The position numbers were made by a program, and so were the translations under genes. Under the pieces are notes generated by a model. The model searched no databases, was not told the DNA's origin, and saw only the letters and a program-made list of their open reading frames with translations. From NCBI GenBank assembly GCA_017473265.1, contig JAFULQ010000007.1, positions 1 through 59,879 on the forward strand: 59,879 nt of DNA, in the 5' to 3' direction. Numbering within the stretch: position 1 is the stretch's first letter; each line of letters starts with the position of its first letter. The DNA comes from Erysipelotrichaceae bacterium. Lineage in GTDB: Bacteria; Bacillota_I; Bacilli_A; Erysipelotrichales; Erysipelotrichaceae. Shown here in pieces: positions 1 to 6,440 of this stretch.

Positions 1-115
1 AAAGCATTTTTTGTGTGATTGATGGTGTTTCATTAAAAATTGCACTGGCTGTAACAAAGGTAAACATCAACATGGTCAATATTTCAAGATTATATTTTAT
101 AAGAATTTTTTTCAT
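1..115 (-). CDS. Hypothetical protein, N-terminus only (cut by window edge)
   Basis: An open frame starts at an ATG (115-113, minus strand) behind a good GGAGG ribosome site about 11 bases upstream and runs off the left edge after 38 codons. The visible part starts MKKILIKYNLEILTMLMFTF, a lysine-rich start followed by a hydrophobic stretch, so it is probably a signal peptide or first membrane helix. It is divergent from the replication operon and probably lies inside the integrated element. No family is recognisable from this much sequence. Confidence 0.55.
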   Translation of the reverse strand, partial: MKKILIKYNLEILTMLMFTFVTASAIFNETPSITQKML

Positions 116-165
116 ATAGGCAATACCTCCGTAAACTTCAATTTATCTCTTTGTTGTGTATATAA

Positions 166-195
166 ATTATACCATTTTGAATTCATTCATTACAA
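166..195 (-). promoter_or_regulatory. Promoter of the edge-cut left gene
   Basis: Minus-strand TTGTAA (195-190) and TATAAT (171-166) are separated by 18 bases. Transcription would start about 45 bases before the ATG at 115. Confidence 0.5.
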
Positions 196-308
196 GGTAT
201 CAAACAATCGAGCATTTATGAGTATCACTTTTATCAATATATCTTCATACAAAACCTTTTGAAAATTCATAATTATAAACACACTAAAAGTAATACATAT
301 CAATATTG

Positions 309-372
309 TTGCCTAATATACCACGAATGCCACCCGTAGCGAACGGTATAGGCTTGTCTAATACCGTTCGCT
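309..372. other. Candidate replication/transfer origin: 12-bp perfect hairpin plus near-direct repeat
   Basis: AGCGAACGGTAT (338-349) is repeated exactly inverted at 361-372 around an 11-base loop, AGGCTTGTCTA (350-360). The 10-mer TTGYCTAATA occurs at 309-318 and again at 354-363, overlapping the loop and the right stem. The structure lies 33 bases before the start codon of an HUH-type initiator gene. Rolling-circle initiators usually nick in the loop of such a hairpin near their own gene, so this is the best origin candidate. The nick position is not assigned. Confidence 0.5.
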
Positions 373-404
373 GGGTTATTTATAATTGCAACATCGGAGG
401 TACT

Positions 405-1622
405 ATGACACAAGAAAACAAGCAATTGAACCCAGATTTTACCACTTCTCTATGTGAGGTATATTCCACTCATGACTACTTAACAGAAGAGAGAATTATT
501 GAAGTATTAGAAAAATACAAGACAATCGATAAGTATGTTTATATACTTCATGACAAAGATGTTTACACAGAAGAGGAAATCAATAATAATCCTAATAATA
601 CTGGTAAAGTTGGAGAATTTAAGAAACCACATTGGCATGTATATATACATATGACTTCATCCCGAACATTGTATGATATCGGCAAATGGTTTGGTGTTGA
701 ATGGAACTATGTAACACCACCGCGTGATACAAAGAAAAGCGATCAATTTACAAATATGGTCGCCTATGCCGTACACGCTGACAAAAAAGACAAATATCAG
801 TATGACATTAGCGAAGTAAAATCCAAGAATGTTGATGTACAAGCAGTTGTAGATGAATATCTTGAACGAGTAAATAAAAGTAAAGCCAATCAAAAGAAAC
901 AAGATAAGAACACTCAAGAACAACTTCGAATGCGTGCTATCTATACTGATATTGCTCAAGGAGTCATTCGAGAATATAACATCCATGAATATGTTGATGT
1001 GACTACCTTTGCTAAGTTTAGAAGTAAAATCGCTGCAGCCTTTGAGTATAGAAGAAACATAATCAACCAACAGAATCGACAAATGGAAGTATACTATTTC
1101 CAAGGCTTACCAATGACAGGTAAAACCACCTACGCTAAAGAGTTTCTAAAGAACAAAGGCTACTCCTACATGGTTTCTGGTAGTTCTAATGACCCAGTAC
1201 AAAACTACAAAGGAGAAGATGCTATCATCCTTGATGACTTTAGAGCAGAAAATATGACCGTCTCAGACTTACTCAAACTATTAGACAATCATACTAATTC
1301 AGCCGTTAAGAGTCGCTACTTCGATAAAACGATTGAAGTCAAACTCATTATCATCACCTCCGTTAAGACTATCGAAGATTTGTTCTATAACATGAAGAAC
1401 AATGACAATGAACCAATCGAACAATTAAAGCGTAGAATATCAAAATATCTAACATTCACGGACAAAACTATAACCATCCAAACATTCGATGGAGAGAAAA
1501 TGTCTCACATAGAAGTTGGTACAATACCAAATCCAATACCAGAACTTTATCCTCCTAAAGTAGTATCACAAGAAGACAAGGATGTTATTGCTTCAGATTT
1601 TATAATAAACATCGAAAAGTAA
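405..1622 (+). CDS. Replication initiator: HUH (pMV158/Rep_2-like) endonuclease fused to superfamily 3 helicase
   Basis: This 405-residue protein would nick an origin and unwind DNA for rolling-circle replication or transfer. The start at 405 is chosen because GGAGG lies at 396-400; the longer frame from 306 would translate through the upstream hairpin. The HUH domain shows motif I YILHDKD (about 46-52), the metal motif PHWHVYIH (75-82) and motif III YAVHAD followed by K and KYQY, with Y121 as likely nucleophile. A P-loop helicase follows: GLPMTGKTT (Walker A, 234-242), IILDDF (Walker B, 274-279), IIITS (sensor, 315-319) and a double arginine (343-344). This HUH-SF3 layout matches bacterial plasmid relatives of CRESS-DNA virus Reps. 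It heads an operon with the 112-residue protein and the FtsK-like ATPase. It could also act as relaxase, which is inference. Confidence 0.85.
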   Translation: MTQENKQLNPDFTTSLCEVYSTHDYLTEERIIEVLEKYKTIDKYVYILHDKDVYTEEEINNNPNNTGKVGEFKKPHWHVYIHMTSSRTLYDIGKWFGVEWNYVTPPRDTKKSDQFTNMVAYAVHADKKDKYQYDISEVKSKNVDVQAVVDEYLERVNKSKANQKKQDKNTQEQLRMRAIYTDIAQGVIREYNIHEYVDVTTFAKFRSKIAAAFEYRRNIINQQNRQMEVYYFQGLPMTGKTTYAKEFLKNKGYSYMVSGSSNDPVQNYKGEDAIILDDFRAENMTVSDLLKLLDNHTNSAVKSRYFDKTIEVKLIIITSVKTIEDLFYNMKNNDNEPIEQLKRRISKYLTFTDKTITIQTFDGEKMSHIEVGTIPNPIPELYPPKVVSQEDKDVIASDFIINIEK

Positions 1623-1677
1623 TATTTATCATCATTCCATCTATAGTAAATAGACGAATAACTATGGAGGTACCACA

Positions 1678-2016
1678 ATGAAAAAATTAAAGTTATTTGA
1701 ACATTTTGATTACGTATCTTTCTTCAAAGGAAAGAAACTTGTACTTGTGTCTATGACACCGAAGCATACTGACTTCTTTGACGGTGTTGTAGCTGAACTT
1801 GTAATCGTTGAAGACCATACAGACTATGATGGTGAAACTGGTTGCAACAACTACGAGAAATTTACATTTAAAATTCCAAATGTACCAGATGAGTATGTCA
1901 ACGATTTTAAATTGAATCATGTAGTACAAATTTCCGAAGTCCACAAAGCAAAACTTTGGAGTCAAAAAGACAGTTATCAAGTTTCTTTATCCATTGAAGG
2001 AAGATTAGCACAATAG
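1678..2016 (+). CDS. Small hypothetical protein of the integrative element
   Basis: 112 residues, preceded by TATGGAGGTACCACA, a strong ribosome site. It sits between the initiator and the FtsK-like gene with only 3 bases to the latter, so the three are almost certainly co-transcribed. The sequence is soluble, rich in beta-forming and acidic residues, with no signal peptide, membrane segment, cysteine pair or helix-turn-helix visible. In Tn916-like elements a small protein with this kind of composition (DUF961 type) accompanies the FtsK-like gene. I see a similar position but no convincing sequence match, so the function is unassigned. Confidence 0.75.
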   Translation: MKKLKLFEHFDYVSFFKGKKLVLVSMTPKHTDFFDGVVAELVIVEDHTDYDGETGCNNYEKFTFKIPNVPDEYVNDFKLNHVVQISEVHKAKLWSQKDSYQVSLSIEGRLAQ

Positions 2017-2019
2017 GCT

Positions 2020-3300
2020 ATGCGTAAGACAACTGTTACAGAGATTAAGCGAGGGGCACTATTGGGCATTGCCCCTTTTGCTTTGGCGCTTATCTTTATC
2101 GCAAACGATTTACGAAATGTATTACCAGTATTCAATTGGATACGAACATTCGCCTATATCTTGTTATGTCTGTACATCATTTGGGTAATCTACATCATCA
2201 AGAAACATGGTGGTACATATAATCTATTTTTAAAGAACAATATCATCAATTGGCTTGATGACAGTTTAGAATCTGTTGGTGCTTATGTACCGTTATCAGA
2301 CGATATTGTCAAAACACCATCGATTCACGTTGATACTATCAATAGAAGTATCATCATCAATCTTGAAAATCTATACATCAGAAAGAAGGTTGAAGCCTAC
2401 TTTGATGTACTATCTACTGCCCTACCACGCAATCTAAGTGTAGAAAAAGCATGGATAGACAAATCACAAAACAATTTAGTCATAGAGTATCAAGACTTAT
2501 CTAAAGATACTCGTATCATCTATCGTACGGTAAATGACTTTGTTGAACGTACAACCAAGACACTCAAAACCGAACTTATACTGGATAGATATCATTACTT
2601 CGAGCTAAAGAAACTAAACGGACTATTAATCGTTGGTTCTTCTGGCTCTGGTAAAACCTATCTATTACAACAACTCATTCTACAAGCACTTATCAAAAAG
2701 TGGGATGTATCCATCATTGACTATAAGAGAACATACCAAATGTTTGAGGATGTGTGTAACGTTGCTTATAAGGTGGAAGACATCATCCACACATTAGAAC
2801 AAGCCATAGACGAACTACACAAACGTCAAGAGTATATGGATTACTACTTGAGAAGCAATCCCAACGCCTTAGCCGTTGACTGTGGTTACGATGTTAAGTT
2901 CATCGTAATAGAAGAATACTTGGCTCTGGTCAACTCTGGCATTGATAAGAAGACATTAGACAAGATTGAAAAGATGTTACTGGAGTTAGTAACAACTGGA
3001 AGACAAATGAACATCACACTATGCATGTGTATGCAAGTATCTTCCTCTCAAACTCTAAATACTTCTATACGAGCGAATTTACCAGTAAAGATATGTATGG
3101 GTAATGCAAACCGTACAATCCTGGAGACACTATTCGGTATAGGCAATGTGCCGAAGATTCCTACCAAGATGGATATTGGTGAAGGTCTTGCGACTTATGA
3201 CTATGATATCTTCCCAATCAAAGTTCCATCCATTCTATTTGACTATACGGAGTTAATTGCATATATTCAAAACACCAAAGAGGATAGCACATCAGATTGA
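2020..3300 (+). CDS. FtsK/TcpA-type DNA translocase or coupling ATPase
   Basis: 426 residues. Two hydrophobic segments near the N-terminus (about 11-29 and 43-60) anchor it in the membrane. The cytoplasmic part has a Walker A motif GSSGSGKT (206-213) and a Walker B-like IVIEEY (295-300), followed by TTGRQMNITL and a typical FtsK/HerA QxS segment. In integrative conjugative elements such as Tn916 the equivalent protein couples processed DNA to the transfer machinery. No other conjugation genes are visible, so either they lie beyond the left edge or the element is mobilisable only. The ATG is 3 bases after the preceding stop. Confidence 0.8.
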   Translation: MRKTTVTEIKRGALLGIAPFALALIFIANDLRNVLPVFNWIRTFAYILLCLYIIWVIYIIKKHGGTYNLFLKNNIINWLDDSLESVGAYVPLSDDIVKTPSIHVDTINRSIIINLENLYIRKKVEAYFDVLSTALPRNLSVEKAWIDKSQNNLVIEYQDLSKDTRIIYRTVNDFVERTTKTLKTELILDRYHYFELKKLNGLLIVGSSGSGKTYLLQQLILQALIKKWDVSIIDYKRTYQMFEDVCNVAYKVEDIIHTLEQAIDELHKRQEYMDYYLRSNPNALAVDCGYDVKFIVIEEYLALVNSGIDKKTLDKIEKMLLELVTTGRQMNITLCMCMQVSSSQTLNTSIRANLPVKICMGNANRTILETLFGIGNVPKIPTKMDIGEGLATYDYDIFPIKVPSILFDYTELIAYIQNTKEDSTSD

Positions 3301-3304
3301 TGTA

Positions 3305-4711
3305 CTATTCTTTTTTGTTTTCATAATCTTCTAAAGCCACTTTCCATTGGTAATCATAGCTGAAATCATCTTTATTTATCTTTGTAGATGTAATCTTGAA
3401 GCGATCTTCAGCATCACGCGCATCGTAATAGTCTTTAATAATCTTTTCTTCTGTATGACCAATGAACTCTGTAATCTCATCGATTTTATGCCCCTTCTTT
3501 AACATGATAGTGATACGGGAACGTCTAAAGTCATGTTTAGTAAAATGTTCAACTTCACTTTCAATACGTCTATGCCATCTTTTTAATTTCTCATCGACGG
3601 CATGGTCACTCATTTCACCATCTGTTTTTGAAGGGAATAACAATCCATCTTCAATTCCCTTTTGTTCGTAATAGTATTCTAAATCTGTGTAGTATTGGTC
3701 AAAAGCACTTACAAATGGCCCCATAACAAACACTTTGCGAATTGCCGTCTTTGTCTTTGGTGCATCTGCTTCTGCCTCCCTATGTTGTTTACGACGTCCT
3801 GCAGCACATTTACCAGACTTCGCCTTATCAATAGAAATCTTTACTGCCTCTTCACCTTTAACATCTTCAAACTTCACATCACTCATACGCAACGGTCTTG
3901 CCTCGGACATTCTCATTCCCGTGTAGAATAGAACACTAAACAACATATAGTAACGACAATCCATAATGAAATTCTTCTTATACTTTCTCACAAACTCTTC
4001 ATATATGTCTGGCATTGGGTATTGTCCATTTTTGAAGTATTTGCCATCATCAAGCAATCTCAAGAACTGTTCATCATTCACAATGCGTTTTGCTCTGTTA
4101 ATAGAATTATTGTTCTTTCTCACTTTGTGATTACAGAATGTGAATACACTAACCAACTGTACATATCTATCGTAATCTTCAAAACATGAAATACGATTTG
4201 CATAATTGATTAGTTCATTCATAGCACTTCGCATTTTGGTATAGGTTCTACCACTAATGCTCCCTTCATCATAGAAGTTATAGATTCTATTTAACCAACC
4301 ATTGATATCACTTGCTGTAAGTTTTTGTACTTGCTTATTTCGAATATGCACTGGTGTATATTGCTCTAAAGTTCCCTTACACATTACAAGACTACGCATT
4401 GTACTAATACTTGTTTCTCGTGTTGTCTCTTTGATTTTTCTTTTCTTGTTTAACATATCATCAATATAATGATTGGCTACATCTTCAACAGTATACTTCG
4501 AAGTATCACTTGCAATTGCATCACCCATGATGCGGTCAATTTTCAACTGTGCATTTTGTATTGCTTCTTTAGGAGTATCAAATGTATTACTTCTGCCAGT
4601 CTTTCTATCTTTATCAACATAGTATGTAAATTGGCAATAATATTTTATTTTCCCATCCTTAAGATTCTTTACTGTAGGCTTGCAAATTCGTGGGTTTGTA
4701 ATTGTTTTCAT
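3305..4711 (-). CDS. int: Tyrosine recombinase (integrase) of the tmRNA-associated element
   Basis: 468 residues, convergent with the FtsK-like gene (4-base gap) and facing away from ssrA. The N-terminal part resembles the arm-binding domain of Tn916/lambda-type integrases, followed by a SAM-like core-binding domain (about 75-200). The catalytic domain shows the arginine in TGMRMSEAR, HDFRRSR (His-x-x-Arg) and GHTEEKIIKDYY with the nucleophilic tyrosine. It is longer than the usual 380-400 residues because of an insertion containing KCAAGRRKQHREAEAD before the second half of the catalytic domain. The start has GAGG ten bases upstream. It should integrate and excise the element at the 3' end of ssrA, whose CCA end lies 164 bases from its start. 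Confidence 0.93.
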   Translation of the reverse strand: MKTITNPRICKPTVKNLKDGKIKYYCQFTYYVDKDRKTGRSNTFDTPKEAIQNAQLKIDRIMGDAIASDTSKYTVEDVANHYIDDMLNKKRKIKETTRETSISTMRSLVMCKGTLEQYTPVHIRNKQVQKLTASDINGWLNRIYNFYDEGSISGRTYTKMRSAMNELINYANRISCFEDYDRYVQLVSVFTFCNHKVRKNNNSINRAKRIVNDEQFLRLLDDGKYFKNGQYPMPDIYEEFVRKYKKNFIMDCRYYMLFSVLFYTGMRMSEARPLRMSDVKFEDVKGEEAVKISIDKAKSGKCAAGRRKQHREAEADAPKTKTAIRKVFVMGPFVSAFDQYYTDLEYYYEQKGIEDGLLFPSKTDGEMSDHAVDEKLKRWHRRIESEVEHFTKHDFRRSRITIMLKKGHKIDEITEFIGHTEEKIIKDYYDARDAEDRFKITSTKINKDDFSYDYQWKVALEDYENKKE

Positions 4712-4772
4712 GTAAAATACCTCGCTTTCACCTATATTTTACAACAATAAAAATAAAAGTCCACCAATCTGA

Positions 4773-4814
4773 AAAATGGTATACAAAAAATGGTATACAA
4801 TTGTATACCATTTT
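4773..4814. repeat. Three contiguous perfect copies of a 14-bp unit (two direct, one inverted)
   Basis: The unit AAAATGGTATACAA occurs at 4773-4786 and 4787-4800 in direct orientation, then exactly inverted at 4801-4814. The last two form a 28-bp perfect palindrome. The array lies between the integrase start and the tmRNA end. Possible roles are arm-type binding sites of the integrase, an operator for its expression, or a site for an excision factor; the sequence alone does not decide. Confidence 0.85.
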
Positions 4815-4827
4815 ATATATATCAATG

Positions 4828-4863
4828 TATCAAAAACCCTTTATTTATAGGCATTTTTTGATA
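4828..4863. terminator. AT-rich inverted repeat downstream of ssrA
   Basis: TATCAAAAA (4828-4836) and TTTTTGATA (4855-4863) form a 9-bp stem 12 bases past the tmRNA CCA end. On the minus strand no long U-run follows, so termination is only plausible. It may equally be part of the element's attachment region. Confidence 0.35.
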
Positions 4864-4874
4864 TTTTTGACTTA

Positions 4875-5229
4875 TGGTGGAGGTGAGGAGAGTCGAACTC
4901 CTGTCCAAAATGAGTCCCACATTCAGGCGTCTACAGTTTAGTTTATCAAGATAACACATATACTCTGTGACAAACAGCAGAAAATATATGGTCCTTCGTG
5001 AGATTTTCGTCGTGGTATATCCGAAGCCATATAACACGCTTATCCTCAGTATCTTGCGCCTATGATAAGCCCCAAGGCATACCTATCTAGACGACTGCTG
5101 GCTCTTACGGCGAGCTAACTATGCAGCGAAACTTAATGTATTGTTTCCAGTTATTTTTTGTTGACCTTTAGGTAGTCACACCACTGCAGCCCAAATCCAA
5201 CGTCACCCTGTCGAAACCATGACACCCCC
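4875..5229 (-). ncRNA. ssrA: tmRNA (transfer-messenger RNA), one-piece
   Basis: The minus strand reads GGGGGTGTCATGGTTTCGAC at its 5' end (from 5229) and ends with the T-loop GAGTTCGACTC and encoded CCA (4877-4875). The 7-bp acceptor stem GGGGGUG pairs with CACCUCC with one G-U pair. The tag frame ends at a TAG (5121-5119) and reads GQQKITGNNTLSFAA if it resumes at GGT (5166-5164). The FAA end resembles the ALAA/AVAA degradation signals, but the exact resume codon is inferred. It rescues stalled ribosomes with SmpB, encoded 6 kb away. An integrative element abuts its 3' end without breaking it. Confidence 0.95.
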
Positions 5230-5247
5230 AGATTTCTATGCGAACAA

Positions 5248-5276
5248 AGTATATACTAAACAAAACTAATAGTCAA
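5248..5276 (-). promoter_or_regulatory. ssrA promoter
   Basis: Minus-strand TTGACT (5276-5271), 17-base spacer, TATACT (5253-5248). The transcript would start about 12 bases before the mature 5' end, consistent with trimming by RNase P. Confidence 0.75.
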
Positions 5277-5283
5277 ATACTAA

Positions 5284-5757
5284 TTAATCCCTGGTAATTT
5301 TAGTGACCAACGCATTTGTGGAATGAATTAAATCATTTGATGCAATATGCAACTGTAAACCAAGTTTCCCACCGGATACATATACCTTATCTACTTCTTC
5401 AATTGATTGATCAATAATCGTTGGAAATACCTTTTTCATCGCAAAAGGAGAACACCCACCACGAACATAACCTGTTGTAGGTAATAATGTTTTCATAGGT
5501 ATCATTTCAATTGATTTCTCATTCACTGCTTTTGCACACAACTTTAAATCCAATTCCTTATTTGCTGGTAGAATAAACACATAATGATTCTTACTAGGCG
5601 CAATTGTAACCAATGTTTTAAATACACAATTTACATCCGCATTTAATTTCTTCGCCACTTCAATACCATCCATTGCTTCTTTACATGGATATTCAACTAC
5701 ACCATACTCTACCTTTAACTTATCTAATAATCGCATCGCATTTGTTTTTACTGCCAT
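5284..5757 (-). CDS. ybaK: YbaK/EbsC-family aminoacyl-tRNA deacylase (Cys-tRNA(Pro) type)
   Basis: 157 residues, the usual size for YbaK. These cytoplasmic proteins hydrolyse mischarged tRNA, typically Cys-tRNA(Pro), that ProRS makes by mistake. Family hallmarks visible are the early KTLV segment, HYVFILPANKELDLKL, and GGCSPFAMKK with a conserved lysine near the active site. The start at 5757 is chosen because AAAGGTGG lies 8 bases upstream; the longer frame runs into the upstream AT-rich promoter region. It is transcribed alone, towards the ssrA promoter and divergently from lemA. Confidence 0.88.
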   Translation of the reverse strand: MAVKTNAMRLLDKLKVEYGVVEYPCKEAMDGIEVAKKLNADVNCVFKTLVTIAPSKNHYVFILPANKELDLKLCAKAVNEKSIEMIPMKTLLPTTGYVRGGCSPFAMKKVFPTIIDQSIEEVDKVYVSGGKLGLQLHIASNDLIHSTNALVTKITRD

Positions 5758-5851
5758 AATCATCACCACCTTTATTATACAACAGTTATTTTTCTTGCAC
5801 ACATAAGTTATCCATAATAAAATATAATTATAAGGAAAGGAGATGAAACTT

Positions 5852-6400
5852 ATGTTGATTATTCTATTAGTTATCATCGCTGTCGTTGCAATTTGGTTCA
5901 TCGGAACTTACAACGGATTTATTCAATTACGAAATAAAGTAGAGGAAGCATTCTCTACAATGGACGTTTACTTAGTAAAACGTTATGATTTGATTCCAAA
6001 TTTAGTAGAAACTGTAAAAGGTTATGCTAAACATGAATCAGAAACTCTTGAAAATGTTATTAAAGCTAGAAATGCTGCAATGTCAGCTACTACACCAGCA
6101 GAAAAAATGGAATCAGACAACCAATTATCTGGTGTATTAAGTCGTTTCATGGCACTTGCGGAAAGCTATCCAGAGTTGAAAGCAAACACAAACTTCATTG
6201 ATTTACAAAATCAATTACAAAGAATGGAAGACGAAATTGCAAATTCTAGAAAATACTACAATGGAGTTGTTAAACAATTTAATACAAAATGTGAAACGAT
6301 TCCAAGTAATATTGTTGCGAATATTGCAGGATTTGAAAAACAACCATTATTTGTGGTTAATGAAGACAAACAAAGAGAAAACGTTAAAGTTCAATTCTAG
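5852..6400 (+). CDS. lemA: LemA family membrane-anchored protein
   Basis: 182 residues with one N-terminal membrane helix (LIILLVIIAVVAIWFIG) followed by the conserved LemA opening YNGFIQLRNKVEEAFSTMDVYLVKRYDLIPNLVETVKGYAKHE and a long helical body. LemA proteins are widespread and poorly understood; a role in envelope function is usually assumed. The ATG at 5852 has AAAGGAG nine bases before it; the ATG at 5843 directly abuts the ribosome site and is less likely. It is paired with the DUF2207 gene, a common neighbour in Firmicutes. Confidence 0.92.
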   Translation: MLIILLVIIAVVAIWFIGTYNGFIQLRNKVEEAFSTMDVYLVKRYDLIPNLVETVKGYAKHESETLENVIKARNAAMSATTPAEKMESDNQLSGVLSRFMALAESYPELKANTNFIDLQNQLQRMEDEIANSRKYYNGVVKQFNTKCETIPSNIVANIAGFEKQPLFVVNEDKQRENVKVQF

Positions 6401-6427
6401 ACTATTGCTTACGCAATAGTCCTTTTT
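6400..6427 (+). terminator. Terminator/attenuator between lemA and the DUF2207 gene
   Basis: ACTATTGC (6401-6408), TTAC loop, GCAATAGT (6413-6420), then CCTTTTT. It starts at the lemA stop codon and lies 14 bases before the next start, so downstream expression would depend on read-through. Confidence 0.75.
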
Positions 6428-6440
6428 ACAAGGAGGTACT

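Noticed and set aside
1-300. Second attachment site of the element
   Set aside because: No copy of the tmRNA 3' end is present in this stretch, so no left boundary was annotated.
306-404. N-terminal extension of the initiator protein from 306
   Set aside because: It would translate through the hairpin and has no ribosome site; the ATG at 405 has GGAGG.
657-1103. Open frame on the minus strand, 148 codons
   Set aside because: It lies fully antisense to the HUH and helicase motifs of the initiator and has no ribosome site.
4822-5037. Open frame on the minus strand inside ssrA
   Set aside because: It is tmRNA sequence; the only translated part is the short tag frame.
5805-5820. DnaA-box-like TTATCCATA before lemA
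   Set aside because: A single box, not a cluster, and no dnaA or dnaN nearby; a chance match in AT-rich DNA.
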